Shown: positions 53,156-63,800, numbered from the stretch's first letter. The stretch is 64,000 nt of DNA from CAWCJL01 sp963795775 (GCA_963795775.1 CAWCJL010000005.1:62001-126000); one strand, 5' to 3'. Numbers and translations are program-made. The notes: generated from the sequence alone by a model not told the origin.

Positions 53156-54880
53156 TCACTGGCCGCAGGGTTGCCGCCCGCCGGCAATTGCGGCGGCAAG
53201 TGCGCGGGCACGGTCGTTATCGGGGGAAAACACGAGCACACGCTGGAGCGTCGCGGTGGCGGCGTCCTTCTGTCCCAGCCTGCACTGGCCCACAGCGAGG
53301 TTGAAACCGGCAGCGATCTGCGTGGGATCGGCAGCGAAGACTTCACTCCATAACTTCACCGCGGAGGGGTAGTCGCCGGCATGCGCCTGGAGCACTGCGA
53401 GGTTGCCCTTGGCCGTGCTGTCCTGGGCGTCGGCGGCAAGAGCGGACTTGTACTCCTGCGCGGCTTTGCGGAGGTCGCCATTCATCTGCTCGAGAAAGCC
53501 GAGCTCGGTGTGCAGCTCCGCATCGGGCGCGCTCGAACTCGTTTCGGCTTTTCGTAACAGAGAGAGTGCCATTTCTCCGCTGGTGCGATCACCGTGCTGC
53601 GCCTGTTGCGCATAGGCCAGACCGAGGTCGCGGTCGGTGGCCGGCACCCCACCTACTGTCACCAACTCGGCGGAGTGCTCGGGAGAGCCGCCGGCCGCCA
53701 CGGGTGCGTGGGGAATCTGAATGCGATGGTCCGTCACCTGCTCGTGCGCGATGTCCTGGCTGTTTTCGCGCGGCATATGGCAACTTGCGCAGTCCGGCTG
53801 CTCCGGGTGGTGGGCCTTCGCGAACTTCGTACCCGTGTGGCAGCCCAGGCATTTGTCGCGGTAGTAGCGGATGCGCTCAGCTTCTGCGACCTGTCCGCGC
53901 GCCAGACTGCGGTGCGGATCGTGACACGTGATGCAGGTGAGGCGGTCGCCGCTCGCGCGCTTGCATGCGCTCTGCAGCAGCGCTTCCCACTGGCTGGTCG
54001 CGCGCCCAGCCGGCCCGATCTCGCCCTTGTGCACGAAGTAGGTCACGTCGGCCGAGAGCCGGTCGCCCGGCTGGTACTCGGAAAGCGAGCGCCCGGGCTT
54101 GTACACCGCCGTCTCACCTTCCAGGTGGCACTGCAGGCACACGGAGTCGCGTTCCGCGGGATCGAGCTTCGCGGGATTGAGCACTTCTGCCTTGCCTCCG
54201 GTGCGCAGGTGCTCGGCTGCGTCCCCGTGGCACGCGCTGCAGGCGATGCCGCCGTGCAGGAAGGGTTCCGCCGCAAAGTGGTTGCGGCTGCCGGGGAGCG
54301 AAGGCTGCACTGCCGTGGCATGGCAATGCAGGCAGTTGGGATCGACCGGCAGGGTGAAGGGCATCTCGCGCACGTGGAGGTAGTTGGGCGCCATGTCCCA
54401 AACGGCCTTCTTGCTGTACCAGTTCACCGGGCTTTCAAACCACCAGCCCTGCTGGTCGAAGAGATAGGTGCGGCCGCGCGTGCCGGAGCCGATGAAGTAG
54501 CGCAGCCGCTGCTCGCCTTTGAGATAGCGCCCGGGCTTCGCATCGGGCCGCTCATAGCTCAGCCAGGCTGCTCCGTCGCGCGTGAACAGGGTGTAGTGGA
54601 TGCCGGAAGCCTGGTGGGTGAAGGAGCCGGCGATGAGGCCGTCCATCGCCGGGCCGCTGGCCTGGCGCATGGGCGTTTTCTCATAATGGTCGTAGACGGC
54701 GCGATGGCAGGTGGCGCACGCCGCGTCGGGATTGGCTTCAGGGGAAGCGGCATAGGCTAGGCGGGGTACGCCTCGTGTCGGCAGCAGGCTGATGGCGATC
54801 AGCAGAAGCGCCCTGATCACGTTGCGCGCCAAGCTGGAGTCGCTTCGGCCGGGTGCGAAATTGTGCCGCAGAGATCCCAT
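53156..54880 (-). CDS. Periplasmic seven-heme cytochrome c with TPR domain
   Basis: An N-terminal signal/anchor (residues about 21-36) precedes seven CxxCH heme sites: CATCH, CLHCH, CSACH, CLQCH, CITCH, CLGCH and CASCH. The last third is a TPR solenoid (ELGFLEQMNGDLRKAAQEYKSALA, AAGFNLAVGQCRLGQKDAAT). The combination of a multiheme domain and TPRs is seen in acidobacterial and planctomycete proteins of unknown redox partner. It would carry electrons in the periplasm. No oxidase or reductase gene lies next to it. Confidence 0.9.
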   Translation of the reverse strand: MGSLRHNFAPGRSDSSLARNVIRALLLIAISLLPTRGVPRLAYAASPEANPDAACATCHRAVYDHYEKTPMRQASGPAMDGLIAGSFTHQASGIHYTLFTRDGAAWLSYERPDAKPGRYLKGEQRLRYFIGSGTRGRTYLFDQQGWWFESPVNWYSKKAVWDMAPNYLHVREMPFTLPVDPNCLHCHATAVQPSLPGSRNHFAAEPFLHGGIACSACHGDAAEHLRTGGKAEVLNPAKLDPAERDSVCLQCHLEGETAVYKPGRSLSEYQPGDRLSADVTYFVHKGEIGPAGRATSQWEALLQSACKRASGDRLTCITCHDPHRSLARGQVAEAERIRYYRDKCLGCHTGTKFAKAHHPEQPDCASCHMPRENSQDIAHEQVTDHRIQIPHAPVAAGGSPEHSAELVTVGGVPATDRDLGLAYAQQAQHGDRTSGEMALSLLRKAETSSSAPDAELHTELGFLEQMNGDLRKAAQEYKSALAADAQDSTAKGNLAVLQAHAGDYPSAVKLWSEVFAADPTQIAAGFNLAVGQCRLGQKDAATATLQRVLVFSPDNDRARALAAAIAGGRQPCGQ

Positions 54881-55287
54881 TTACCGCTTATGTGGTCCGC
54901 AGAAGTTCACTCCTGTGTATACCATTCCGGCTGCGCAGTTCCATGGTGCCCCGGTCCTTAGGGATGAGAAACCTCAGATCTCAAAGCGAGATCTGGGGCA
55001 TGGCATGCAGTGCGTCTGCGGGGCTCCTGGCCGTGCCTCCGTTTTGCCAGTTCCGCGTCTATCGAAAATTAAATTGGAAGCAATGCCTCTCAAATGAATG
55101 GCTTTGGCTGCATTTCAGTTGCAGCCATGGACACGATATCTCCGGATCGAGACCTGCATGTTAATTCCCGCCATTAAAGCTGGAGCGAGTGCCTGGATTT
55201 CTGCGCGCTTGACCGGAGAGGGATGGCGGCATCCAATGAGTCATCATCTGTGGCGCACTATCCCAACTCAACGCCAGAGGAGCCCTC
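54881..55287. other. Upstream region of xfp and the cytochrome gene
   Basis: A 407-bp spacer with AT-rich stretches. A weak TTGACC-17-TCCAAT pair lies near 55210-55238, before xfp. Reading frames within it have no ribosome site or family similarity. Confidence 0.3.
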
Positions 55288-57735
55288 ATGCCCGGCACGA
55301 TTCCCGATGTTCCGACCCGCCCCGAAGACCTTGCTGCCCAGACTCCGCTGTCCCCGAACGAACTGCGGAACATGGATGAGTACTGGCGGGCCGCGAACTA
55401 CCTGTCGGTCGGCCAGATCTATCTCAAGGACAACCCGCTGCTCGAACGCCCGCTGACGGTAGAAGATATCAAGCCTCGCCTGCTGGGTCACTTCGGCACC
55501 ACCCCGGGATTGAACTTCGTCTATCTCCACCTGAATCGCATCATTCGCGAACACAGCGTGGACATGATGTACGTCGTGGGGCCGGGCCACGGCGCGCCGG
55601 GCATCATCGCCAATACCTATCTCGAAGGCACGTACACCGAAATTTACCCCAATATCGAGCGCGATCGTGACGGCATCAAGCGGCTGTTTCGGCAGTTTTC
55701 CTGGCCTTATGGCATTCCGTCGCACGATGCGCCCAATGTGCCCGGATCGATCCACGAAGGCGGCGAGCTGGGCTACTCGCTGCTGCACGCGTATGGCGCG
55801 GCCTTCGATAACCCGGACCTGATCGTGGCCTGCGTGGTGGGCGACGGGGAAGCGGAGACCGGATCGCTCGCGACCTCGTGGCATTCGAACAAGTTCCTCA
55901 ACCCCATCACGGATGGAGCGGTGCTCCCCATCCTGCACCTGAACGGGTGGAAGATCGCGAACCCGACGGTGCTGGCGCGCATTCCGCACGAGGAGCTGGA
56001 AGACCTGTTCCGCGGCTATGGTTACATTCCGTATTTCCTCGAAGGTGACGATCCCGCCACCATGCACCAGGGCATGGCGGCTGTGATGGACACCATCTAT
56101 AACGAGATCCGCTCCATCCAGCGGAAGGCGCGCGAGAACAACGACGCCACGCGCCCGCTGTGGCCGATGCTGGTGCTGCGTTCTCCCAAGGGATGGACCG
56201 GGCCGAAGGTGGTGGATGGCAAGCCGGTCGAGGGTACGTGGCGCGCGCACCAGGTGCCGCTGGAAGAGGTCCGTACCAACCCGGAACACCTGCGGCTGCT
56301 GGAGGAGTGGCTGCGCTCGTACCGGCCGGAGGAACTCTTTGATGAGCAGGGCACGCTGCGCCAGGAGATTGCGGACGTGGCCCCCAAGGGAGACCTGCGC
56401 ATCGGCATGAATGCGCATGCCAATGGCGGCCTGCTGCTGCGGCCCCTGAACCTGCCGGACTTCTGGTCCTACGGGGTGGATGTACCCGAGCCGGGGGCCA
56501 AGGAGGTCAGTGCGACCTACGTACTCGGCACTTATCTGCGGGATGTGGTGAAGAAGAACCTGGCGTCCAGCAACTTCCGCATCTTTGGGCCGGATGAGAC
56601 CGCGTCGAACCGGCTGCAGGCGGTGTACGAGGCGACCAGCAAACGCTGGGACGCTGCGTATGAAGCCGTCGATGAGAACATGACGCCGGAAGGACGCGTG
56701 CTCGAAGTGCTTTCCGAGAACATGTGCGAAGGCTGGCTTGAGGGCTACCTGCTGACCGGACGCCACGGCTTCTTTTCCTGCTACGAGGCGTTCATTCACA
56801 TCATCGACTCCATGTTCAACCAACATGCCAAGTGGTTGAAGGAGTGCAAGGCGCTTACCTGGCGTAAGCCGATCTCGTCGTTGAATTACCTGCTCAGCTC
56901 GCACGTGTGGCGGCAGGACCACAACGGCTTCTCTCACCAGGACCCCGGCTTCATCGATCACGTGGCAAACAAGAAGTCTGAGGTGGTGCGCATTTACCTT
57001 GCGCCGGATGCGAACACGCTGCTTTCCGTAACCGACCACTGCCTGCGCAGCCGCGATTACATAAACCTGATCATCGCCGGCAAGCAGCCGGCGCCAACCT
57101 GGCTGGACATGGAAGCTGCCGTGCGCCACACAGTCGCAGGACTGGGCAAGTGGGATTGGGCTTCGAATGACGGCGACGGCGAGCCGGATGTGGTGCTGGC
57201 CTGTGCCGGCGATGTGCCCACCATGGAAGCGCTGGCCGCGGTGACCGTGCTGCGCACCTGGGCGCCGGATTTGAAAGTGCGCTTCATCAATGTGGTGGAC
57301 CTGTTCACGCTGGAGACGAACGATGAGCACCCGCACGGGATCAATAACGGGGACTTCGACCGCCTGTTCACTACGGACAAGCCCGTCATCTTCGCGTTCC
57401 ACGGCTATCCCAACGTGATCCACAAATTCACTTATAAGCGGCACAATCACGACAACATCCACGTGCACGGTTTCAAGGAAGAGGGCACCACGACAACGCC
57501 TTTCGACATGACGGTGCTCAACGGGCTGGACCGGTACTCGCTGGCGCTGGACGCGCTGAAGTATGTGCCTCGTTACCAGGCCCGCTACCCGGAGTTTGAG
57601 CAGCTCCATTCCGAGATCATGCAGAAGCACAAGCTGTACGTGTCGCAGTACGGTGAGGACTTACCGGAAGTGCGGGACTGGAAGTGGTCGCCGGCCGGGG
57701 CATCGCATCCGCCGCGTACGGACACGGATCACTAG
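55288..57735 (+). CDS. xfp: Phosphoketolase (xylulose-5-P/fructose-6-P)
   Basis: This thiamine-diphosphate enzyme splits xylulose 5-phosphate or fructose 6-phosphate with phosphate to give acetyl-phosphate. The two family signatures are intact: EGGELGY (about 158) and GDGEAETG (about 185). Length is 815 residues, slightly above the usual 790-800. GAGGAG 5 nt before ATG 55288 sets the start. Its product is the substrate of AckA encoded 3 kb upstream. Confidence 0.97.
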   Translation: MPGTIPDVPTRPEDLAAQTPLSPNELRNMDEYWRAANYLSVGQIYLKDNPLLERPLTVEDIKPRLLGHFGTTPGLNFVYLHLNRIIREHSVDMMYVVGPGHGAPGIIANTYLEGTYTEIYPNIERDRDGIKRLFRQFSWPYGIPSHDAPNVPGSIHEGGELGYSLLHAYGAAFDNPDLIVACVVGDGEAETGSLATSWHSNKFLNPITDGAVLPILHLNGWKIANPTVLARIPHEELEDLFRGYGYIPYFLEGDDPATMHQGMAAVMDTIYNEIRSIQRKARENNDATRPLWPMLVLRSPKGWTGPKVVDGKPVEGTWRAHQVPLEEVRTNPEHLRLLEEWLRSYRPEELFDEQGTLRQEIADVAPKGDLRIGMNAHANGGLLLRPLNLPDFWSYGVDVPEPGAKEVSATYVLGTYLRDVVKKNLASSNFRIFGPDETASNRLQAVYEATSKRWDAAYEAVDENMTPEGRVLEVLSENMCEGWLEGYLLTGRHGFFSCYEAFIHIIDSMFNQHAKWLKECKALTWRKPISSLNYLLSSHVWRQDHNGFSHQDPGFIDHVANKKSEVVRIYLAPDANTLLSVTDHCLRSRDYINLIIAGKQPAPTWLDMEAAVRHTVAGLGKWDWASNDGDGEPDVVLACAGDVPTMEALAAVTVLRTWAPDLKVRFINVVDLFTLETNDEHPHGINNGDFDRLFTTDKPVIFAFHGYPNVIHKFTYKRHNHDNIHVHGFKEEGTTTTPFDMTVLNGLDRYSLALDALKYVPRYQARYPEFEQLHSEIMQKHKLYVSQYGEDLPEVRDWKWSPAGASHPPRTDTDH

Positions 57736-57751
57736 TCAGGGATGGGTTCGG

Positions 57752-57791
57752 TAGACATCGCCATGCAAGCCGTGCTAGCATTGCTTGCATG
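57752..57791 (+). promoter_or_regulatory. Symmetrical operator and promoter of the FitAB relic
   Basis: Arms CATGCAAG (57762-57769) and CTTGCATG (57784-57791) flank a central palindrome TGCTAGCA, with 3-nt spacers on each side. The dyad overlaps the antitoxin start codon. TAGACA (57752-57757) and TAGCAT (57776-57781), 18 nt apart, form a promoter whose transcript would begin near that start. FitAB-type complexes bind such inverted repeats. Confidence 0.55.
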
Positions 57792-57998
57792 GCCGTCTTG
57801 ACCATTCGCCAACTCGATGAGGCACTCAAAGGGCAGCTACGTGTACAAGCCGCTCATCATGGCCGATCCATGTGAGCAGGAGGCGCGGGAGATTCTGCGT
57901 GCTGCTCTCAGCGGGCCAGGCCAGCCAGAAAAGAGTCTGGCATTTGTCGAATTCGCGAAAAGCTAGAGGCTGCGGGCGGGGTTGTCGCGACACTTTGA
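57789..57998 (+). pseudogene. FitA/VapB-like antitoxin relic, two frameshifts
   Basis: From ATG 57789 the frame gives MAVLTIRQLDEALKGQLRVQ and then AAHHGRSM, the ribbon-helix-helix start of FitA-like antitoxins, but stops at 57876. Skipping one base there yields EQEAREILRAALSG, the classic continuation. A second shift near 57950 gives RIREKLEAAGGVVATL and a stop at 57998. Two lesions in 70 codons, plus decay of the adjacent toxin, favour a true pseudogene over error. The original would have bound its own operator and the PIN toxin. Confidence 0.7.
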
Positions 57999-58109
57999 GG
58001 GGTAGCCCAGAGCGCGACAGCGTAGTTCCTGAGCGCAGGACCTGATCACCACTTTGCGGCGCCGTAACTGAATCATTGCATAAACGCCTGAGTAGCAATC
58101 ATTGACTAT

Positions 58110-58605
58110 GACATGAACGTGTCATATTGCCTTTCAGGTCGAACTCATGTCGGCCTCGTCCCGCAGGAGACAGTTGCCGCCTGGATCTGGACGCCATGCC
58201 AGTTCGTCGCAGCTACGTGTTTCCCATTACCGCCGTAATTGAAGCGGAGATCCTGTACGGCATTGAGTAAGGTTGCCCACGGGCGAGCGCACGGGAAGCG
58301 GTGGGCCATGAAGCCGCGGCGGTTGTTAGGCCGATCACATAAAGTGTGTGCCGTGACCGAAATCCTGCCCTATTGGCTGCGAAGCGAGCTGGCCGATTTC
58401 CGCACTGCCTGGCGAGCTGGCGGGCTGCCTGCATGCGCGGTGAGTCCATGTCTACATGATGCTTCTGCCGTTCGAGGTTGGGCATCCGTGGCCGGTCGGG
58501 TGAGCGGCAAAGCTGGGAGCACATGTAAGTACAAAAGACGCGGCTGCGAAAGCTGCAAGATTGCGGGATCGAATCGCAGGATCACTCCTTGGTTTCAAGA
58601 CGTGG
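58110..58605 (+). pseudogene. FitB/VapC-like PIN toxin relic
   Basis: Scattered over about 500 bp in different frames are fragments in PIN-toxin order: a DxNV-like start near 58110, ETVAAW then LDAMPVRRSYVFPITAVIEAEILYGIE around 58170-58270, LPTGER just after, ILPY...RSELADFRTAWRAGGLP near 58360-58430, and DCGIE with ITPW near 58560-58600. The spacing is too long and the frames shift at least four times, so no functional product is possible. It follows the antitoxin relic in the usual order. Confidence 0.55.
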
Positions 58606-58818
58606 AAAGGCCAGGCCTTGCCTGGACGCGCAACACGGAAAGAAGAAGGTGATACGGGCGTGACGAATGTGTGCCGGCTAGGGACGGGGGGAGATTCAGC
58701 TAACTGTGACAGATGAACCGGATAGTAACTCTCCGCGCACTGCCTAGCAACAAAAATTTGTAAAATAGGCAACCAGCGCAGGCGCAAATACGCATGTCGA
58801 GGTTTTAAGTCGCGGCAC

Positions 58819-60630
58819 TTATTTGTTCGGGCTCTTGGTCTCCTGCAGAGTGGTGAAGGTGTCCAGGGCCGGGGCGGGGAATTGCTGCACCGCGCCGCTG
58901 GGCCAGTGCACCTCGATACCGCTGAGCTTGGGCGCGGGGCCCAGGCCGAAGTGGAGCCGCAGGTCGCTCGAGGAGTTATAGCTGGAGCCGGACCGGACTT
59001 CGTTCACCCACACCCGGTCCTTGCCTTCCGCCGTGCCGCGGAGGAGCACGCGCGCGCCGATCGCGTCGCGGTTGGAGACCGTGCCGACCAGCTTCAGCCC
59101 CACCCAGTGGTTCGCGTCGGGCGCACGGTTGACCAGCAGCATGGGCAGGCTGCTTACATTATTGATAACCGCCTCGGTGCGGCCGTCGTTCCAGAGATCC
59201 GCGGTCGCCAGCCCGCGGCTGGACGCCGGCTCGGTGATGCCGGGACCGGATGCCTTGGTGATGTCCGCGAACTTGCCGTTGCCGAGGTTGCGGTAGAGCA
59301 GCCGGGGCTCGCGGTAGTTCGAGCCCAGGTGCTCGCTGTCCACCTCCGGATAGACGTGGCCGTTGACGGAGAGGATATCGGGCCAGCCATCGTTATCCAC
59401 GTCCAGAAACATGGTTCCCCAGCCCAGCATCTGCGTGTTAATGCCCAGGCCGGCGGGGAAAGTCACGTCTTCGAAGGTCCCGTCAGCGCGGTTCTTGTAG
59501 AGCGTGGCAGTGTCGTCGGAGAAGTTGGTTTTGAAGATATCAAGATGGCCGTCGCCGTCGTAGTCGGCCACGGTAGAACCCATGCCGGCCTGTTCGCGGC
59601 CATCTTCATTGAAAGCCGTGCCGGTGTCGGCGGCGCGATCGGTAAAGGTGCCGTCGTGATTGTTGCGATAAAGGATCGCCGGGGTGGAGTCGCAGGCTAC
59701 GTAAATGTCGGGCCAGCCATCCTCGTCGTAGTCCAGCGTGGAGACGGAGAAGCAGTAATGGCCGGGTGTCTTCTGGAAGCCGCTCTGCCGCGAGACGTCT
59801 TCGAAGCGGCCGCCGCCCAGGTTGTGGTAGAGGATATTTGGCGCATAGGGCAGGCCGCGCGGGCCGCACATCACCGGGACGCCCTTCCACATGCAGCTTG
59901 GCGACTTGCCAGGCTCCGGCGTGCTGGCCAGGTCGAAGTGCACATACGTGGAGACCGCGATGTCCAGCTTGCCGTCGCGGTCGTAGTCCACGAACGCGCA
60001 GCCGGTGGCCCACTCCTTGCCGCTGCCGGCGACCCCGGCCTCTTCCGCCACCTGCTTGAAGTGGCCATGGCCCTCGTTGTGGTACAGGCGGTTCTTGCCG
60101 TATCCGGTCACATAGATGTCGTCGAGGCCGTCATTATCGTAGTCGCCAACACAGGCCCCCTGTCCCCACCCGGTATCGGTCAGCCCGGAGCCCTCGGTCA
60201 CGTCGGTAAAGGTGCCGTCGTGGTTGTTATGGAAGAGGTGACTGGTGGGGGGCGGCTGCTTGCGTCTATCGGGATGCGGATCGGGGTGCAGGTAGGTCCC
60301 GTTGACCAGGAAGATGTCCTGCCAGCCGTCGTTGTCGTAATCCAGGATGGCCACACCGGAGCCGGTCGCTTCGAGGATGTAGCGCTTGCTGTCCACCCCG
60401 CCGTTAACATTGTTGACCCGCAGTCCCGCGGCCTGGGCCACGTCCTCAAAGTAGGCAGGCACGGCGTGTTCCCGCAGGGGCGGATAGGGGATGGGCCGGG
60501 CGTTCCGGGGTGCTTGGGGAACAGCCGACGACGCCGGCGCTGCGCCGGTTTGGGGAGAGCCCGCGAACAGCATCGGCGGCAGGAGAAGGGCCAAGGGCAG
60601 TATCCACGCCACGGGCCGGAGGGAACACAT
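58819..60630 (-). CDS. CRTAC1/ASPIC-UnbV FG-GAP repeat protein
   Basis: This secreted protein of 603 residues has a signal peptide (about 1-24). At least six FG-GAP/VCBS units carry calcium-loop motifs: DYDNDGWQDIF, DYDNDGLDDIY, DYDRDGKLDIA, DYDEDGWPDIY, DYDGDGHLDIF and DVDNDGWPDIL. The C-terminus is the ASPIC/UnbV domain (VRSGSSYNSSSDLRLHFGLG, IEVHWPSGAVQQF). The family forms beta-propellers on the cell surface or outside; the function is not settled. A TACAAT box 7 nt before ATG 60630 hints at a leaderless message. It diverges from the TonB-dependent receptor. Confidence 0.9.
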   Translation of the reverse strand: MCSLRPVAWILPLALLLPPMLFAGSPQTGAAPASSAVPQAPRNARPIPYPPLREHAVPAYFEDVAQAAGLRVNNVNGGVDSKRYILEATGSGVAILDYDNDGWQDIFLVNGTYLHPDPHPDRRKQPPPTSHLFHNNHDGTFTDVTEGSGLTDTGWGQGACVGDYDNDGLDDIYVTGYGKNRLYHNEGHGHFKQVAEEAGVAGSGKEWATGCAFVDYDRDGKLDIAVSTYVHFDLASTPEPGKSPSCMWKGVPVMCGPRGLPYAPNILYHNLGGGRFEDVSRQSGFQKTPGHYCFSVSTLDYDEDGWPDIYVACDSTPAILYRNNHDGTFTDRAADTGTAFNEDGREQAGMGSTVADYDGDGHLDIFKTNFSDDTATLYKNRADGTFEDVTFPAGLGINTQMLGWGTMFLDVDNDGWPDILSVNGHVYPEVDSEHLGSNYREPRLLYRNLGNGKFADITKASGPGITEPASSRGLATADLWNDGRTEAVINNVSSLPMLLVNRAPDANHWVGLKLVGTVSNRDAIGARVLLRGTAEGKDRVWVNEVRSGSSYNSSSDLRLHFGLGPAPKLSGIEVHWPSGAVQQFPAPALDTFTTLQETKSPNK

Positions 60631-60701
60631 GCCGTTGATTGTAGAGAATCCTGCGGCCGCTGCGCTCGGTTGATCACATCGTCAACAGCAGACTTTTTGT
60701 T

Positions 60702-60730
60702 TTGACAAGCAATCCGCGGATCAATATAGT
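60702..60730 (+). promoter_or_regulatory. Strong sigma-70 promoter of the TonB-dependent receptor
   Basis: TTGACA (60702-60707) and TATAGT (60725-60730) are separated by exactly 17 nt. The transcript would have a leader of about 155 nt before GGGAG and ATG 60891. No riboswitch is recognised in the leader. Confidence 0.75.
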
Positions 60731-60890
60731 TCACGCCGGGGAAGTAATCATCCGTTTGTATGAGGGTGGGAGGATTTCGCCCCGCAGCAAGCGGCAGCAC
60801 GCAGGCAACTCTCGGCAGTTGGAGCGCGGACACCCAGGGCGGCTCCCCTCACGAGAGGTCGAAACAACGCACTACTTTTAGGGAGACCAT

Positions 60891-63800
60891 ATGACAAAGC
60901 GCATACGAGGGACGGCCGTCTCTTGTTTAGGACTGGGGCTTGCAATTCTGCCTTGTTCCTTACACGCACAAGCGGTATATGGGTCGATCAATGGAACAGT
61001 CACCGATAACACCGGGGCTGTCGTTCCAAACGCGACCATCACCGTAACAGATGAAGCAAAGGGAACCAATTTCACCGCGCAATCGAACGAGTCAGGCGAA
61101 TTCGTCGTGCAGCGACTGATTCCTGACCCGTACGACGTCAAGGTGACAGCGACAGGGTTCAATGCCTTTGAAGAACAGCACGTCCAGGTCAATGCAGACG
61201 CTTCGCCCAAGGTGGATGCCAAGCTGAACGTGGGCGGCGCCAGCCAGACCGTTCAGGTCAATGCGGATGCCGTGCCGGAGTTGAAGACGGATCGCGCGGA
61301 CGTCTCGACCACTTTTTCGGCGCGCACTGTGGACGACCTGCCGCTCGGCAATCGCAACTTCACCAGCTTGCAGCTTCTGCTTCCTGGTGCACAGCAGCTC
61401 GGGTGGGCGCACGCATCGGATGAAAACCCGCAGGGCAGTCAGCAAATCCAGATCGATGGACAGGCCTTCGGCGGCGTTGCGTACGAGTTGGACGGCACGG
61501 ACAACCAGGACCCGATTCTGGGCATTATCGTCGTGAACCCGCCGCTTGACGCGATCACCGAAGCCAAGATCGCGACCCAGAACTTCGACGCGGAATTCGG
61601 CAAGGCCGTTTCGGCGGTCGTGACCGTCCAGACCAAGTCGGGCTCGAACAACTTCCACGGCAGCGCGTTCGACTACCGCCAAAGCAACGCCAACCTGGCG
61701 CGCGATCCCTATACGCAGTTTGCGCGCAACCCGGTTACGAACCAGTTCATCCCGGGCGGCCTCTATAACCAGTTCGGTGGCTCGATTGGCGGTCCGATCA
61801 AGAGGGACAAGCTGTTCTTCTTCGGCGATTACCAGGGCGTGCGGCAGAAGCTGGGAAGCTCGGCCATCATGACCGTCCCTTCGCAACTGCTGGTCAATAC
61901 CTGCCTGGGCAACCAGGTCGGGCCGAGCGGTATTGCGGGCTGCGATTTCAGCGAATACGCTGCGGCCTTGGGCCAGAACGGCATTATCTACCAGCAGAAT
62001 GGAACCGCGAACCCGACGCCCTATCCCGGAAACGTGATTCCGCGTGCCCAGGTTTCCCAGCAGGCGATCGGCTTGCTCAAGCTGCTGCAGCCCTATGCTC
62101 CCAACTCCTCGGGTAACTACAACGGGCTGCAAAACAATTACGCGGGCAGCGGTAACGGCATCTTTCAACAACGACCAGTGGGACGCGCGTGGCGATTACC
62201 AGTTGAGCCAGAAGACCCACGTGTTTGCCCGGTTCAGCCGCTTTACCGATACGCTGAGCGGCGGTACTCTGTTTGGCGCCGCGGGCGGCGCGGGCTTCGG
62301 CCTGAACGGTTTCGGCGGAACTTCCATCGGCGCCAACGACAGCCTGGCGACGGGCGCGGATATCGCGATCAGCAGTTCGCTGCTCACGGACTTCCGGTTG
62401 GGTTATTACCGCTACAACATCGCGACGGCCAAGTATGACCAGGACATCCCGCTGGCTACCCAGCTCGGCATTCCGGGGCTGAACTTCGGTGATCGTTACA
62501 CCAACGGTGCACCTGGTTTCAACATCACCGACGTGGGCTCAAACGGCGGTCCCAACAACCCGACGAGCGGCGGCGCGCAATATGGCTCCGGCCTGAACAT
62601 CACGCGTTGCAACTGCCCCACGACCGAACGTGAGGACCAGTACCAAGTTCGTGGATAACTGGACCAAGGTCGCCGGCAATCACTCGATCCGTTTTGGTGC
62701 GGATCTGCGCTATGCCCGCAACCTGCGCGTCCCGAGCGATACGGACCGCGCCGGCCTGCTGGGCTTTGCCACCGGCCCCACTTCCAACCCGTCGCTCTCC
62801 ACCCAGGGCGGCCTGGGCTTTGCGACCTTTGTACTGGGGCAGGTCACCTCGTTCGGTCGTTATATCCAGAACCCGAACATTCCAAATTCTCTCAACGCGA
62901 AGGAATTCCAGAAACGGCTCTTCTTCTTCGGGCAGGACACCTACCGTGTCACTCCCAACCTGACCGTGAACTACGGCTTGCGGTACGAGTTGTACTTCCC
63001 GGAAGTGGTAAATGGACCCGGCCACGGCGGCGAAATGGATCTGAACACTGGGTATATCCACATTGCCGGTGTGGGCGGTGTGCCGACGAACATGGGCTGG
63101 AGCCCGGCAAAGTATACCTTTGCACCGCGTCTCGGTGTGGCCTACCAGCTCAACCCCAAGACGGTCATCCGCGCCGGGTATGGTCGTAGCTTTGATCTCG
63201 GCGTCTTCGGTTCGATCTTCGGGCACAACGTTACCCAGAACCTCCCGGTTCTGGCTAACCAGAGCATCAGCCAGACCGGTGGTGTGCAGTCCAGCGTCTT
63301 CTCCCTCGCCACGGGTCCTGCAGTGTATCCCTTCCCGGCTCTCCCGGCGAACGGACTGCTTCCCAACCCCGGCTACGGGGTGAACAGTAAGGCTCGCCCG
63401 AACCCGCTGCGGCTACCGACCATCGATGCATGGAATCTGAGCATTCAGCGTTCGCTGACCCCAACCCTGTCCCTCACCATGGCATATGTGGGCAACAAGG
63501 GCACGCATACCCTGAGTGCAGGCGACGGCAACAACACCAACCCGAACGAAGCGGCGATCGTGCTGCCTGCGCAATACAGCATCACCGGGCAGACACTGCA
63601 CTATGATCCGGCATACCCCAACAGCATCGGGCCCAACGGAGCCACCGGCAACCAGACGTTCCTGTCGCGCTACTACGGCGGGCATCTGGCAGCCTGCGCC
63701 GACCCCAGCTACGGTGTACAGATTCCCGGCGACCCCGGCGCCTGCGGCTGGACCAACCCCATTACTTACTACGGTGATAACCAGGACACCCACTTCAACG

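Noticed and set aside
54853..55164. Short frames before xfp as small genes
   Set aside because: No ribosome site, no coding-like codon pattern and AT-rich promoter-like sequence.
55258..57630. A 790-residue open frame antisense to phosphoketolase
   Set aside because: Xfp on the other strand has full family signatures; the antisense product is low-complexity without a start site.
58238..58652. A 137-residue plus-strand frame within the FitB relic region
   Set aside because: Its sequence only partly matches PIN fragments and mixes frames; better explained as decayed toxin DNA than as a new gene.
58882..60705. A 607-residue open frame antisense to the CRTAC1 gene
   Set aside because: A shadow of the repeated DYDNDG-coding sequence; Val/Ala-rich with no recognisable domain.
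60731..60890. The 155-nt leader of the TonB receptor as a possible riboswitch
   Set aside because: No B12-box, FMN, TPP or other conserved aptamer motif could be seen.
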